NCBI RefSeq assembly: GCF_900108485.1
Contig: NZ_FNXF01000004.1
Coordinates: 62,001 to 126,000, forward strand
Reading direction: 5' to 3'
Source of the DNA: Rheinheimera pacifica
Lineage (GTDB): Bacteria; Pseudomonadota; Gammaproteobacteria; Enterobacterales; Alteromonadaceae
DNA length: 64,000 nucleotides
The notes under the pieces were generated by a model, which searched no databases, was not told where the DNA came from, and saw nothing but the letters and a program-made list of their open reading frames with translations. Every line of letters starts with the position of its first letter. Within the stretch, counting starts at the first letter, position 1. The position numbers and the translations under genes are program-made. This document shows positions 7,893-15,985 of this stretch, one piece after another.

Positions 7893-8375
7893 CTATTTGC
7901 GCGGCTTAAACATACCTTCTACCCGCACATCGCGGATGCCGGTTTCGGTAAAATAAAAATTTATCTGGCCGGGACCGCGATTAAAATAATAGGTTTCATC
8001 ATTTAGCTGTAGCACAAAGTTTCCCGGTGCATTTACTGCCTGCGGATCAGCAAACAACTTGATGGAGTATTGCTCCAGTTGTAGTTCAAAACTGCTGATT
8101 GGATCGTTAATAAAATCGGGTACCCAGACGTGGCTGTTGCCTTGCAGAATGACAGCAATGGAATATTTCTGCGGTACGGATGGTACGTTAAGGCTTTGGC
8201 GGCCAACAATAAAGCGGTAGGTACCATCCTGGCGAAAGTAGCTAAAGCCGAAATCAAATGTCTGGCTGCTGTTGTTGGTAAGCGTTACTTTTCCCTCCCC
8301 ACTGATATCGAACTGTGCCTGGCTCAGTGGTGTGAACAGTAATGCTGTACTTAGCAGCAGGTATTGCAATTTCAT
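7893..8375 (-). CDS. exported beta-rich protein of unknown function
   Basis: No family was recognised. The 160-residue product starts with a clear Sec signal peptide (MKLQYLLLSTALLFTPLSQAQ, cleavage likely after AQA or SQA near residue 20). The mature part is rich in short alternating hydrophobic/polar segments (GEGKVTLTNNSSQTFDFGF, SFELQLEQYSIKLF, NFVLQLNDETYYFNRG), suggesting a periplasmic beta-sandwich. It lacks cysteines. The gene ends convergent with the small membrane gene and follows mltD with a 21-bp gap on the same strand, so it may be the last member of gloB-mltD. Confidence 0.65.
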   Translation of the reverse strand: MKLQYLLLSTALLFTPLSQAQFDISGEGKVTLTNNSSQTFDFGFSYFRQDGTYRFIVGRQSLNVPSVPQKYSIAVILQGNSHVWVPDFINDPISSFELQLEQYSIKLFADPQAVNAPGNFVLQLNDETYYFNRGPGQINFYFTETGIRDVRVEGMFKPRK

Positions 8376-8396
8376 GGCTCTAGCCCCGTTAGCGGT

Positions 8397-10016
8397 TTAT
8401 ACCTGTGTCATACTCACCATCAGTTTCAGCTGTTGGCCTGGTTGCAGGTAGTTACCGGTATTAATATTGTTCCACTTTACAATATCAGACACTGAAACGC
8501 TGAAACGCTGGGCAATTCTGGCCAGAGAATCACCTTTACGCACCTTGTAGGTAACGGTGCGGGATATGCCTGCGGTGTTACCTGTTGCTGCAGCTGGTTG
8601 CCATATCGCCAGTGTCTGGCCTGGCTTAAGGGTAGAGCGCTGCGTTAACGTATTCCATTTAGTCAGGTCTGCTACTGTCACTTTGTGCTCACGGCTGATG
8701 TCCCACAAGGTATCACCATCTTTAACCGTATATTCCAGCTTAGTACCGCTATTAGTTTGTTGTTGCTGTACCTGGGCCACCTGGCTTAAGCTGTAATCTG
8801 CTTCGTCGCCGGCAGAAACCGGTAACATCAAATGCTGGCCAAGACGAATATTGCTGCCATCCAGCTTATTTATGCGCTGAATGGCACTGATATTAGTGCC
8901 ATGCTTTTGAGCTATTTTACCCAACGTATCGCCTTTGGCTACGGTGTAGCGTTTCCAGCGTAGTAAGTCTTTGCTTGGCGTTTGCGCCAGTTTCTGCCGG
9001 AAAGTCTCTACCTGATTTACCGGCAATACTAAATGATGCGGGCCGTCAGGATCGGTCGCCCATTGGCTAAAGCCAGGGTTGAGTGCCTGTAACTCAGCCA
9101 CGCTCAATCCTGCCATCTCAGCAGCTATTGTCAGGTCAATTTGGTTACTCAGTTCTACCACATCTATTTTCGGCTCATTGGCAATAAACTTCCAGACAAT
9201 ATCAAAGTCGTCCGGACGCTTAAGAATATCTACCAGAGCCAGCAACTTAGGCACATAAGCCGTAGTTTCGGACGGTAAATCTAACGACCAGAAATCAGTG
9301 GGTAAACGCTTTTGCTTATTACGTTTAATTGCCGCCAGGATCCGGCCTTCCCCAGAGTTATAGGCGGCAATGGCGTTGAGCCAGTCACCTTCGAGTTTGT
9401 CGTGCAGATATTGCAGGTAATCTAACGCCGCACGGGTAGACGCTACTACATCGCGGCGGCCGTCATACCAGAAGTTTTGTTTTAAACCAAAGCGCTTGCC
9501 GGTAGCAGGCATAAATTGCCACATACCAGAAGCGGCAGCGTGTGAGTAGGCAAAGGGATCAAAGGCGCTTTCTACAATAGGCAATAGTGCCAGCTCCAAT
9601 GGCATCTGGCGTTTTTCCAGCTCTTGCACGATATGGAATAAAAACGGCTGGGCCCGGCTGGCGACTCTGTCCAGATAGGCCTGGTGGTTACTGTAAAAGT
9701 TACGTTGTTCTACAATTGGCCGCGTTTGTGGCACGTTAAAGCTCATCTGTAACTGAATACGTTGCCATAAATCTTCTAATTCTGTGGCATCAAGTTCAAT
9801 AATGTCGTTGCCCGAGGGCTGGCCTGCACTCCATAACCGATTGGCTATTTGCTCGGCGCTGGCGGCGTGCTTATGAAAATCTGCCGGTTTGGTTTGTGGG
9901 GCTTTTACTACAGGAGGTATGTTAGTTTTGTCAGTGCTATCCGTGCTAACACATCCTGCAAGGATCATGGCTCCAGCCAGGGCAGATAATCTTCTCAGCA
10001 TTATTTTGTTCCACAT
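8397..10016 (-). CDS. mltD: membrane-bound lytic murein transglycosylase D
   Basis: This 539-residue lipoprotein cleaves peptidoglycan glycan strands to 1,6-anhydro products. The signal peptide ends in a lipobox, LAGC (Cys near 22). A SLT domain follows (about 105-260) with the catalytic Glu in LLPIVESAFDPFAYS and the motifs AASGMWQFMPATGKRFGL and AAYNSGEGRI. Three LysM repeats finish the protein (about 345-390, 420-465, 485-535), each with the Y-V-GD-L-I-A pattern. Two ATGs lie close together (10016 and 10001, MLRRLS); neither has a strong ribosome site, so the exact start is uncertain. gloB lies 41 bp upstream on the same strand, a conserved pair in gammaproteobacteria. Confidence 0.95.
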   Translation of the reverse strand: MWNKIMLRRLSALAGAMILAGCVSTDSTDKTNIPPVVKAPQTKPADFHKHAASAEQIANRLWSAGQPSGNDIIELDATELEDLWQRIQLQMSFNVPQTRPIVEQRNFYSNHQAYLDRVASRAQPFLFHIVQELEKRQMPLELALLPIVESAFDPFAYSHAAASGMWQFMPATGKRFGLKQNFWYDGRRDVVASTRAALDYLQYLHDKLEGDWLNAIAAYNSGEGRILAAIKRNKQKRLPTDFWSLDLPSETTAYVPKLLALVDILKRPDDFDIVWKFIANEPKIDVVELSNQIDLTIAAEMAGLSVAELQALNPGFSQWATDPDGPHHLVLPVNQVETFRQKLAQTPSKDLLRWKRYTVAKGDTLGKIAQKHGTNISAIQRINKLDGSNIRLGQHLMLPVSAGDEADYSLSQVAQVQQQQTNSGTKLEYTVKDGDTLWDISREHKVTVADLTKWNTLTQRSTLKPGQTLAIWQPAAATGNTAGISRTVTYKVRKGDSLARIAQRFSVSVSDIVKWNNINTGNYLQPGQQLKLMVSMTQV

Positions 10017-10057
10017 GTAAAAAATCGAATGTTACCTGTTCGGTCACTGAATGCAAG

Positions 10058-10825
10058 TCAGCTTTTAAACTGGTCCTTACTGGCTCTTAACCAGCTAAAC
10101 AGCGCCAAGGCGCTATCTTTTTGCCATTTCTGCTGTAGGTTTTTGTTAGTACAGCGTAAAAATGGATTAATTTGTTTCTCTTTTGCTAACTCTGCAGGCA
10201 AGGTTGGCTGTTTTGCCAAACGTAGATCATGACAACGTTGCGTGTATTCGAGTAGCGCCGCGTTATCTGGTTCCACAGTTAAAGCAAATTTTAAGTTAGC
10301 CAGGGTGTACTCGTGGGTACAGTAAATCTGGGTACTGTCGGGTAAAGCCAGCAACTTTTGCAGCGATTGCCACATTTGTTGCGGGCTGCCTTCAAACAGC
10401 CTGCCACAACCTGCGCTGAACAGAGTATCACCAGAAAACAAAACGGGTGCTGAATAAAAAGCAATATGGCCCAGAGTATGGCCGGGCAAAGCGATGACAG
10501 CAAAAGTAAGATCTAATTGCGGAATGACCACCACCTGATTGTCGTTCACAGTTTCTATAAGCTGCGGGATGCGGCTATGTTCCATAGCCGGGCCTATTAC
10601 TCTGACATTTGGAAAGTGCTGTTGTAGCTCCGTAATGCCGCCAGTATGGTCAGCATGATGGTGTGTAATAAGTATTGCCGCCGGTATTTTTTGCTGTTGC
10701 TGTAAAAATGCTAAAACCGGGCCCGCGTCGCCGGGGTCAACTACAATGCAACTGGGGTTGTCTTGCTGACACAACACCCAAATATAGTTATCCTCAAACG
10801 CTGGCACTGGAGTAATGTGATACAT
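10058..10825 (-). CDS. gloB: hydroxyacylglutathione hydrolase (glyoxalase II)
   Basis: The 255-residue metallo-beta-lactamase-fold enzyme hydrolyses S-D-lactoylglutathione to lactate and glutathione, the second step of methylglyoxal detoxification. The binuclear zinc signature THHHADHTGG is intact. Further metal ligands are expected in LPGHTLGHI and FSGDTLFSAGCGR. CTHEYTLANLKFA is a glyoxalase II glutathione-site segment. The reading frame is open to 11086, but family members start at MYHITPVPAF (10825), which also has an AAGGTGG ribosome site. The divergent methyltransferase starts 39 bp away, giving a shared promoter region. Confidence 0.95.
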   Translation of the reverse strand: MYHITPVPAFEDNYIWVLCQQDNPSCIVVDPGDAGPVLAFLQQQQKIPAAILITHHHADHTGGITELQQHFPNVRVIGPAMEHSRIPQLIETVNDNQVVVIPQLDLTFAVIALPGHTLGHIAFYSAPVLFSGDTLFSAGCGRLFEGSPQQMWQSLQKLLALPDSTQIYCTHEYTLANLKFALTVEPDNAALLEYTQRCHDLRLAKQPTLPAELAKEKQINPFLRCTNKNLQQKWQKDSALALFSWLRASKDQFKS

Positions 10826-10864
10826 AATGACAACCACCTTAATAAATCCGGCTGTTAATCTAAC

Positions 10865-11599
10865 ATGAAACCGGCACTGAGCGAAAAAGACCGTACTTCG
10901 CCGTCTGACTGGCGGCAGTTTACGCAAGGACTGGCGCTGTCTGAGGCAATATCCGGTCAGTTGCAGCCCTGGTGGCAGCAGATTTTTGGTTATTACATGC
11001 TTAAAGTCGGTGATCTGAGCTGCCAGCTGGACACCAGCAACTGCAAAATTCAGCATCATATCGGTGTCGGCCGCTATTGCCCGCAAGCCCTGATGCTGGC
11101 CGAAGCAGATGCTTTGCCTGTGATTGAAAACAGCGTAGACGCAGTGCTGCTAAGCCATTGCCTGGAATACACTGCAGATCCGCATCATGTGGTACGTGAA
11201 GCACACCGGGTGTTGGTGCCGGATGGTTATTTACTGCTCAGCGGTATTAATCCATACAGCGCTGTCGGTTTTTTAAAATGGTTGCCGGGGCTGGCGCAGA
11301 AATATCCGTGGCAAGGCCGGTTTTTCAGCGCATCACGCATTAAAGACTGGCTGCATCTTATTGGTTTTGAAGTGTTGTCAGAGCAGCGCTTTTTTTGTTC
11401 AGCCATGCTGGCAAAAGACTATAAAGCAACCCGCTGGCAACTGTGTAATGAGCAGTATCTGAATTACTTTGGTGCCGCCTATTTGCTGGTAGCCCGTAAA
11501 CGCGAGTTGCCGCTGACGCCGATCAAGCCTAAGTGGCAATTAAGCCCCGCCTTTGCTCAACAGGTGAAAGGCGTCAGCGCCAGACAACGCTCAGATTAG
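10865..11599 (+). CDS. SAM-dependent methyltransferase, YafS-like
   Basis: The 244-residue product looks like a class I methyltransferase of the YafS type, which lies beside gloB in many gammaproteobacteria. The segment ADALPVIENSVDAVLLSHCL (near 80-100) fits the motif II/post-II region, and REAHRVLVPDGYLLLSGINP fits the motif III strand of the fold. The glycine-rich SAM loop is poorly preserved: the expected place has IQHHIGVGRYCPQ. The substrate is unknown. It diverges from gloB, and its last 4 bp overlap the end of the convergent GNAT gene. Confidence 0.8.
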   Translation: MKPALSEKDRTSPSDWRQFTQGLALSEAISGQLQPWWQQIFGYYMLKVGDLSCQLDTSNCKIQHHIGVGRYCPQALMLAEADALPVIENSVDAVLLSHCLEYTADPHHVVREAHRVLVPDGYLLLSGINPYSAVGFLKWLPGLAQKYPWQGRFFSASRIKDWLHLIGFEVLSEQRFFCSAMLAKDYKATRWQLCNEQYLNYFGAAYLLVARKRELPLTPIKPKWQLSPAFAQQVKGVSARQRSD

Positions 11600-12105
11600 C
11601 TTTGCTGTTGCAGGTAGCGGTTGACGCTGGTTATCGCCTCGTCTGCCGCTAGCGTCATAAAATGCAAGCGGGAATTTTCTGCCTCCGGTGGCGGACAAAT
11701 CGCAAACCCCAGGCTGGTATAACATTGCAGGGCAACACTATTGTGGCGGTGTACATACAGCGATATGTTGCGGCGTTGTTGGCTTAGCGCCTGAATAATC
11801 AACTCACTAATCAACGTTTTAGCCAGGCCTTTACCGCGTTGCTGCGGGTGAATAACCAGCCGGGCCAGATGATGGCAAGCAAAGCGGTCACATATCTGGC
11901 CAAAGCCCAGCACGGTATTGTTATCGCTATCAACTAAGCTAAAGCTTTGTGCTCCTGGCCGGCATAGCAGTTGCAGAAAACGCAGCTCGGTGCACGGATA
12001 ATCAAAGTTATCACCGCCCCAGCTTTGTTGTTGCTCTGCGTTGCTAAACCAGTGTTGTAGTTGCAGCATTTCACCAACGCTGGCTAACACCAATTGGGTA
12101 TTCAT
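11596..12105 (-). CDS. GNAT-family N-acetyltransferase
   Basis: The 169-residue protein has the GNAT fold. Beta-strand 4 and the acetyl-CoA pyrophosphate loop are visible as HHLARLVIHPQQRGKGLAKTL (about 80-100, Q-x-x-G-x-G/A motif), and NSVALQCYTSLGF is the usual motif B. The substrate cannot be told from the sequence; family members acetylate proteins, amino sugars or drugs. It reads in the same direction as the DUF2058 gene, 33 bp downstream of it, so the two may be co-transcribed. Confidence 0.85.
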   Translation of the reverse strand: MNTQLVLASVGEMLQLQHWFSNAEQQQSWGGDNFDYPCTELRFLQLLCRPGAQSFSLVDSDNNTVLGFGQICDRFACHHLARLVIHPQQRGKGLAKTLISELIIQALSQQRRNISLYVHRHNSVALQCYTSLGFAICPPPEAENSRLHFMTLAADEAITSVNRYLQQQS

Positions 12106-12138
12106 CTGTACCTTCTGCTTACTAAGGCTAAGCGGGAT

Positions 12139-12672
12139 TTACCACATTAAATCATCAGGAATTTTAAAATCGGCGTAGGGGTCGTCTTCGTCTACCTGCT
12201 GTTGCTTAACGTTCAGCACAATAATGCTGTCACTCTGGCGTTGTTTAATTTTTTCGGCAACAGCGGCCGGCACCAGATAATACTGCTCATCCTGCTTTGC
12301 AATGGCTAACAGGCCGCGGCTTAGCTCGTCATGCAGTTTGTTATTCACATACAGCCGTTTAACCAGCTTACCATCGGTAAAGTTATAAGCTACTTCACCC
12401 TGAGCTTTAATGGTGTTGTTACTGATAAGCTGTTTTACCTGGGCGGCAATCGCTTTTTGTTGCAGTGCAGCTTGTTTTTGCTGGTTTAATACCCGGTCAC
12501 GCTCTATCTGCTGCTGGCGCGTTTGCTCTGCCAGCACACTGGCTTCGTTGACTATTTTCTGGTTTTTTCCGGCCTGAACTTTTTGCTGGTGCTTCTCTTT
12601 TTTTACAGCTTTCAGCTTTTTGGCATCAGCCAGGCCAGCTTTTAATAGTTGTTCTTTTAGTGCATTACTCAT
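12139..12672 (-). CDS. yaiL: DUF2058 family protein (YaiL-like)
   Basis: The 177-residue protein matches the YaiL/DUF2058 family, annotated elsewhere as nucleoprotein or polynucleotide-associated. Residues 1-95 are highly charged, rich in Lys/Gln and predicted to form a long helix or coiled coil (KKLKAVKKEKHQQK, QQQIERDRVLNQQKQ). A small compact domain follows (AYNFTDGKLVKRLYVN) and then an acidic tail (DEDDPYADFKIPDDLMW). The molecular role is not established. It diverges from srmB, with 146 bp between starts. Confidence 0.85.
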   Translation of the reverse strand: MSNALKEQLLKAGLADAKKLKAVKKEKHQQKVQAGKNQKIVNEASVLAEQTRQQQIERDRVLNQQKQAALQQKAIAAQVKQLISNNTIKAQGEVAYNFTDGKLVKRLYVNNKLHDELSRGLLAIAKQDEQYYLVPAAVAEKIKQRQSDSIIVLNVKQQQVDEDDPYADFKIPDDLMW

Positions 12673-12818
12673 GGTGTGCCCTGATCATTCAATGCTTTTT
12701 AGCGGTTGTCTTATTGCGCTTATAGTAGCGTAAAGGTGGCCAGTTAAGAAATCAAACTAACTCAATTTGCCAGCTTCGGGTATTATATAGCGGTAATTTA
12801 AGGTTTAAGAGGTTCACT

Positions 12819-14129
12819 TTGCCATTTAATGATTTATCGCTTGATCCGCGGCTAATGCGCTCGGTACAGCATCTGGGCTTTGTTAAGCCAACTGAAATTC
12901 AGCATGAGGCTATTCCTGCTGTGATGGTTGGCCGTGATTTAATCGTGTCATCGCAAACCGGTTCAGGTAAAACGCTGGCCTATTTGTTGCCAATGATGCA
13001 ACGCTTGCTAAAAAGCCGGCCGTTGTCAAAGCGTGACGCGCGGGCGCTGATACTGGCGCCGACACGTGAATTAGCCAAACAGGTGTATGCCCAGCTGCGC
13101 TTATTTGTGTCTAATACACCGTTAACGTCAGCGTTGATCGTAGGCGGGGAAAACTTTAACGATCAGGAAAAGCTGCTTAAACGCGAGCCAAATATTATTG
13201 TTGCCACGCCGGGCCGTTTTGTTGATCATCTTGAGCATAAATCAGTATTTATTAATGGCCTGGAAATGCTGATCCTTGATGAAGCGGATCGGATGCTGGA
13301 TTTGGGCTTTATGCCACAGCTGACAGTGATCAATAAAGCCGCAGATCACCGTTTGCGCCAAACCTTGCTGTTTTCTGCCACGCTGGATCATGCAGAAGTT
13401 GATGAACTGACACTGGCATTGCTGAAAAACCCATACCGTGTTGCTGTTGGCGCCTCGCATCAACAGCATCAGGATATCAGCCAGCGGTTTTACCTGGCCG
13501 ATCACCTGACACATAAAGAAGCTCTGCTGCAGCACTTTTTACAGCAGGATGATATTAAGCAACTGATTATTTTTACCGCCACGCGCGAAGATGCCGAGCG
13601 CTTAGCGCAGTTATGTGAACAGCTTGGCCGCAGCGCTGTGGGGTTAAGCGGAAAATTAACGCAAAGTAGCCGTAACGCGGTAATGCAGGCTTTTGCGACC
13701 GGTAAACACCAGGTACTGGTAACGACTGACTTAGCCTCGCGTGGTCTGGATTTATTGCAGGTATCGCACGTTATTAACTTCGACTTACCCAAGCATGCAG
13801 AAGAGTATGTGCATCGTATCGGCCGTACCGGCCGTGCTGGCGCCAAAGGTCAGGCCATTTCATTGGTTGGGCCAAAAGATATTGCTGCATTAGAGCGGAT
13901 TGAAGCTTTTTTACGCCAGCCCACCACTTTTAGCGAAGTGGAAGGATTGGCCGCTAAGTTTGATGGCAAGCCTAAAGTAGCAAAAGCAGCAGTTAAAGCC
14001 GTAGCGGGTAAAAAGGCTGTGCAGGGCAAAGCTAAAGCAAAAACGGTTAAGCCGGTAGTTAAAAACAAACCACAGTTTTTTGAAGGTGGCGACGATGGTT
14101 TGGCACCGGTAAGGCGCCGGCAAAAATAA
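12819..14129 (+). CDS. srmB: DEAD-box ATP-dependent RNA helicase SrmB
   Basis: This 436-residue helicase probably helps assemble the large ribosomal subunit, as SrmB does in E. coli. All core motifs are present: Q motif (GFVKPTEIQ), motif I SQTGSGKT, Ia PTRELAKQ, II DEAD (in LILDEADRMLDLGF), III SAT, V TTDLASRGLD and VI HRIGRTGRAG. The C-terminal 60 residues are a Lys/Ala-rich basic tail likely to bind RNA. The start is a TTG with AAGAGG six bases before it. The next in-frame ATG (12856) would remove the Phe of the Q motif, so TTG is preferred. Confidence 0.92.
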   Translation: MPFNDLSLDPRLMRSVQHLGFVKPTEIQHEAIPAVMVGRDLIVSSQTGSGKTLAYLLPMMQRLLKSRPLSKRDARALILAPTRELAKQVYAQLRLFVSNTPLTSALIVGGENFNDQEKLLKREPNIIVATPGRFVDHLEHKSVFINGLEMLILDEADRMLDLGFMPQLTVINKAADHRLRQTLLFSATLDHAEVDELTLALLKNPYRVAVGASHQQHQDISQRFYLADHLTHKEALLQHFLQQDDIKQLIIFTATREDAERLAQLCEQLGRSAVGLSGKLTQSSRNAVMQAFATGKHQVLVTTDLASRGLDLLQVSHVINFDLPKHAEEYVHRIGRTGRAGAKGQAISLVGPKDIAALERIEAFLRQPTTFSEVEGLAAKFDGKPKVAKAAVKAVAGKKAVQGKAKAKTVKPVVKNKPQFFEGGDDGLAPVRRRQK

Positions 14130-14174
14130 ATTAGTGCTGATTATTTTTTCAGCAGTATTGCTGCTACACTAAAA

Positions 14175-14203
14175 TTGTTGTTGTTCAGCATGCTGACAAC
14201 AAC
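14175..14203. other. near-perfect dyad downstream of srmB
   Basis: TTGTTGTTCAGCA pairs with TGCTGACAACAA with a single bulge. It lies 46 bp after the srmB stop. No T-tract follows on either strand, so it is not a standard intrinsic terminator. It may still stabilise the srmB mRNA end or be a protein site. Confidence 0.45.
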
Positions 14204-14279
14204 AGGGTTATCAGTAACGTGGCTCACGCTGCTGGTACGGTCAAAGCAGAAAATATTTTCTGTGCGGCAGGCAAGGTTA

Positions 14280-14309
14280 TTGACCCCTTACTATGGCTTA
14301 CCTGATAAT
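14280..14309 (+). promoter_or_regulatory. predicted sigma70 promoter of the cold-shock gene
   Basis: TTGACC (14280-14285) and GATAAT (14304-14309) are separated by 18 bp. They would start transcription near 14317 and give a leader of about 85 nt before the ATG at 14401. A compact GCCAGC-GA-GCTGGC hairpin (14361-14374) lies in that leader. Leaders with structure are common in cspA-type genes. This is a sequence-based prediction only. Confidence 0.5.
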
Positions 14310-14400
14310 GAGGGCGAAAATATATACGAGTCAGCTGAGATGACCGGTTATATTTAAGTCGCCAGCGAGCTGGCAAATTTAGTTAAAGTAAGAGAGTGTT

Positions 14401-14613
14401 ATGTCACAGTTAATTTCCGGTTCAGTTAAGTGGTTCAACGAAGAGAAAGGTTACGGTTTCCTGGAGCGTGATGGTGGTAAGGACGTTTTCGTTCACTTCC
14501 GTGCGATCAATGGTACCGGCCGTAAAACTTTAGTTGAAGGTCAGAAAGTTACTTTTGAAGTAACTGAAGGCCAAAAAGGCCCACAAGCTGAGAACGTAAC
14601 TGTTATCGGGTAA
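14401..14613 (+). CDS. cold-shock domain protein (CspA family)
   Basis: The 70-residue single-domain protein binds single-stranded nucleic acid. Both RNA-binding motifs are intact: RNP1 KGYGFLER (about 17-24) and RNP2 DVFVHF (about 30-35), within the usual [20 protein letters not shown] start. The last residues AENVTVIG are typical. Many species carry several copies, so no specific paralogue name is given. It is monocistronic with its own terminator, and the unusually long leader suggests post-transcriptional control. Confidence 0.95.
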   Translation: MSQLISGSVKWFNEEKGYGFLERDGGKDVFVHFRAINGTGRKTLVEGQKVTFEVTEGQKGPQAENVTVIG

Positions 14614-14631
14614 TTCCGGCCAGGCTTGCAT

Positions 14632-14655
14632 AAAACCGGCTTTTGCCGGTTTTCT
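14632..14655. terminator. bidirectional terminator between csp and dinB
   Basis: AAAACCGGC, TTTT loop, GCCGGTTTT forms a strong hairpin 18 bp after the csp stop, with T-runs on both strands. It can also serve dinB, which ends at 14679 on the other strand. Confidence 0.85.
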
Positions 14656-14678
14656 GTTATCTGCAGAGTGCTAATTAA

Positions 14679-15743
14679 TTAAAACGGCAAGGCCAGTTGC
14701 TGTAAAGCCGCAGTTTTAAAGCCTATTTGTAAACCTATTAATCTTACCCCTTGCTGCTGGCGGCGTTGCCAGGCTTCATCCAGTAGTGGCAGCAGTTTAT
14801 CAAGCTGTAATGGCTGGCCTTGTTTTTCTACGGTAGTCTGGCGAAAGTCACTGAACTTCAGTTTAATACCCACTTTCTGAATCGGCGTCAGCCGTCCTGC
14901 CGCGGTGTTGCTGTAGTGATCCAGCCGGCGTTGTAACTGTGGCAGCAACTGGCTCAGTGTTTCTACACACTCGGTATATTGCAGTAAATCATGTTCCAGC
15001 GTGCGTTCTACTCCCAGCGATTTTCGCTGTTCACGGCTGCATACCGGCCGTTCATCAATACCCTGGCTGCGTTTTAACAGGCTATCGGCCAGGCTGCCAA
15101 ACTGTTTTACCAGTAAAGGCAGCGGGGCGGTGGCGATATCGGCGCAGTAGTTTAAGCCCAACTGACTTAAGCGCTCGGCTGTTTTTGCCCCCACACCCGG
15201 CAGGCGTTTAAGCGGCAGTTTTTTTACAAAACTGCTCACCTCATCAGGCGTAATAACACATAAACCATCGGGTTTATTTTCATCGCTGGCAATTTTTGCC
15301 AGAAACTTATTCGGTGCCACACCGGCAGATGCGGTAAGGCCGGTTTCAATAAAAATACTCCGGCGGATATCTTCAGCAATACGGGTGGCACTGCCATGAA
15401 ACAGCGGGCAATCGGTGACATCCAGATAAGCTTCATCTAACGACAATGGCTCTATGCTGTCGGTATAGCGGGCAAAAATAGCCCGGATTTGCCGGCTGGC
15501 CGCGCTGTACTTTTCCATATTACCACTGAGTAGCGTTAAGTGAGGGCACAGCTTTAACGCCTGGCCGGTTGGCATTGCTGAGCGCACACCATAAGCACGG
15601 GCAGGGTAGTTGCAGGTAGAGATTACGCCACGGGCTTGTCGTGAGCCGCCAATAGCAATAGGAATATGCTTCAGCGCCGGGTTGTCGCGCATTTCCACCG
15701 CGGCAAAAAAACAATCCATATCTATATGTATAATTTTGCGCAT
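14679..15743 (-). CDS. dinB: DNA polymerase IV (Y-family translesion polymerase)
   Basis: The 354-residue enzyme copies past damaged bases. Family motifs are intact: the first metal-binding Asp in IIHIDMDCFFAAVE (near 8-10), YPARAYGVRSAMP, and SLDEAYLDVTD (about 102-112) with the catalytic Asp-Glu. A helix-hairpin-helix in the thumb (LPLKRLPGVGAKTAERL) and a little-finger domain follow. The C-terminal LALPF is probably the beta-clamp-binding peptide. A perfect LexA box 14 bp upstream of the start shows that it belongs to the SOS regulon. Confidence 0.96.
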   Translation of the reverse strand: MRKIIHIDMDCFFAAVEMRDNPALKHIPIAIGGSRQARGVISTCNYPARAYGVRSAMPTGQALKLCPHLTLLSGNMEKYSAASRQIRAIFARYTDSIEPLSLDEAYLDVTDCPLFHGSATRIAEDIRRSIFIETGLTASAGVAPNKFLAKIASDENKPDGLCVITPDEVSSFVKKLPLKRLPGVGAKTAERLSQLGLNYCADIATAPLPLLVKQFGSLADSLLKRSQGIDERPVCSREQRKSLGVERTLEHDLLQYTECVETLSQLLPQLQRRLDHYSNTAAGRLTPIQKVGIKLKFSDFRQTTVEKQGQPLQLDKLLPLLDEAWQRRQQQGVRLIGLQIGFKTAALQQLALPF

Positions 15744-15756
15744 GCCAACACCATGG

Positions 15757-15772
15757 CTGTTTTTATATACAG
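15757..15772. promoter_or_regulatory. LexA (SOS) box upstream of dinB
   Basis: CTGTTTTTATATACAG, i.e. CTG-N10-CAG with an AT-rich centre; on the dinB strand it reads CTGTATATAAAAACAG, close to the gammaproteobacterial consensus. It ends 14 bp before the dinB start, so bound LexA would block the promoter or initial transcription. Confidence 0.85.
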
Positions 15773-15985
15773 TATATTAGGCTGTGTTTTTCCTATTGTA
15801 AAGCTGGCAACACAGAGTGGCCTGGTTAAACCAGCCATACATTTATTATTTAGATGTTTAGATGGCTAAATTGCGGGTGCATAAAGTCATATTTAAAGGT
15901 AGAATGGCGGCCAATTTTACTAAGCCAGTTTTGATTCAGCTGAATTTGATTAAGACTACGCGTGCAAGCCGCACCAGGAGAAAGC

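Noticed and set aside
14132..14172. CAGCAG-TATT-CTGCTG hairpin just after srmB as a terminator
   Set aside because: The T-run precedes rather than follows the stem on the plus strand, and the minus strand has an A-run after it.
14175..14357. 60-codon plus-strand frame between srmB and csp
   Set aside because: It has no ribosome site or family resemblance and overlaps the dyad and csp promoter region, so it is probably non-coding.
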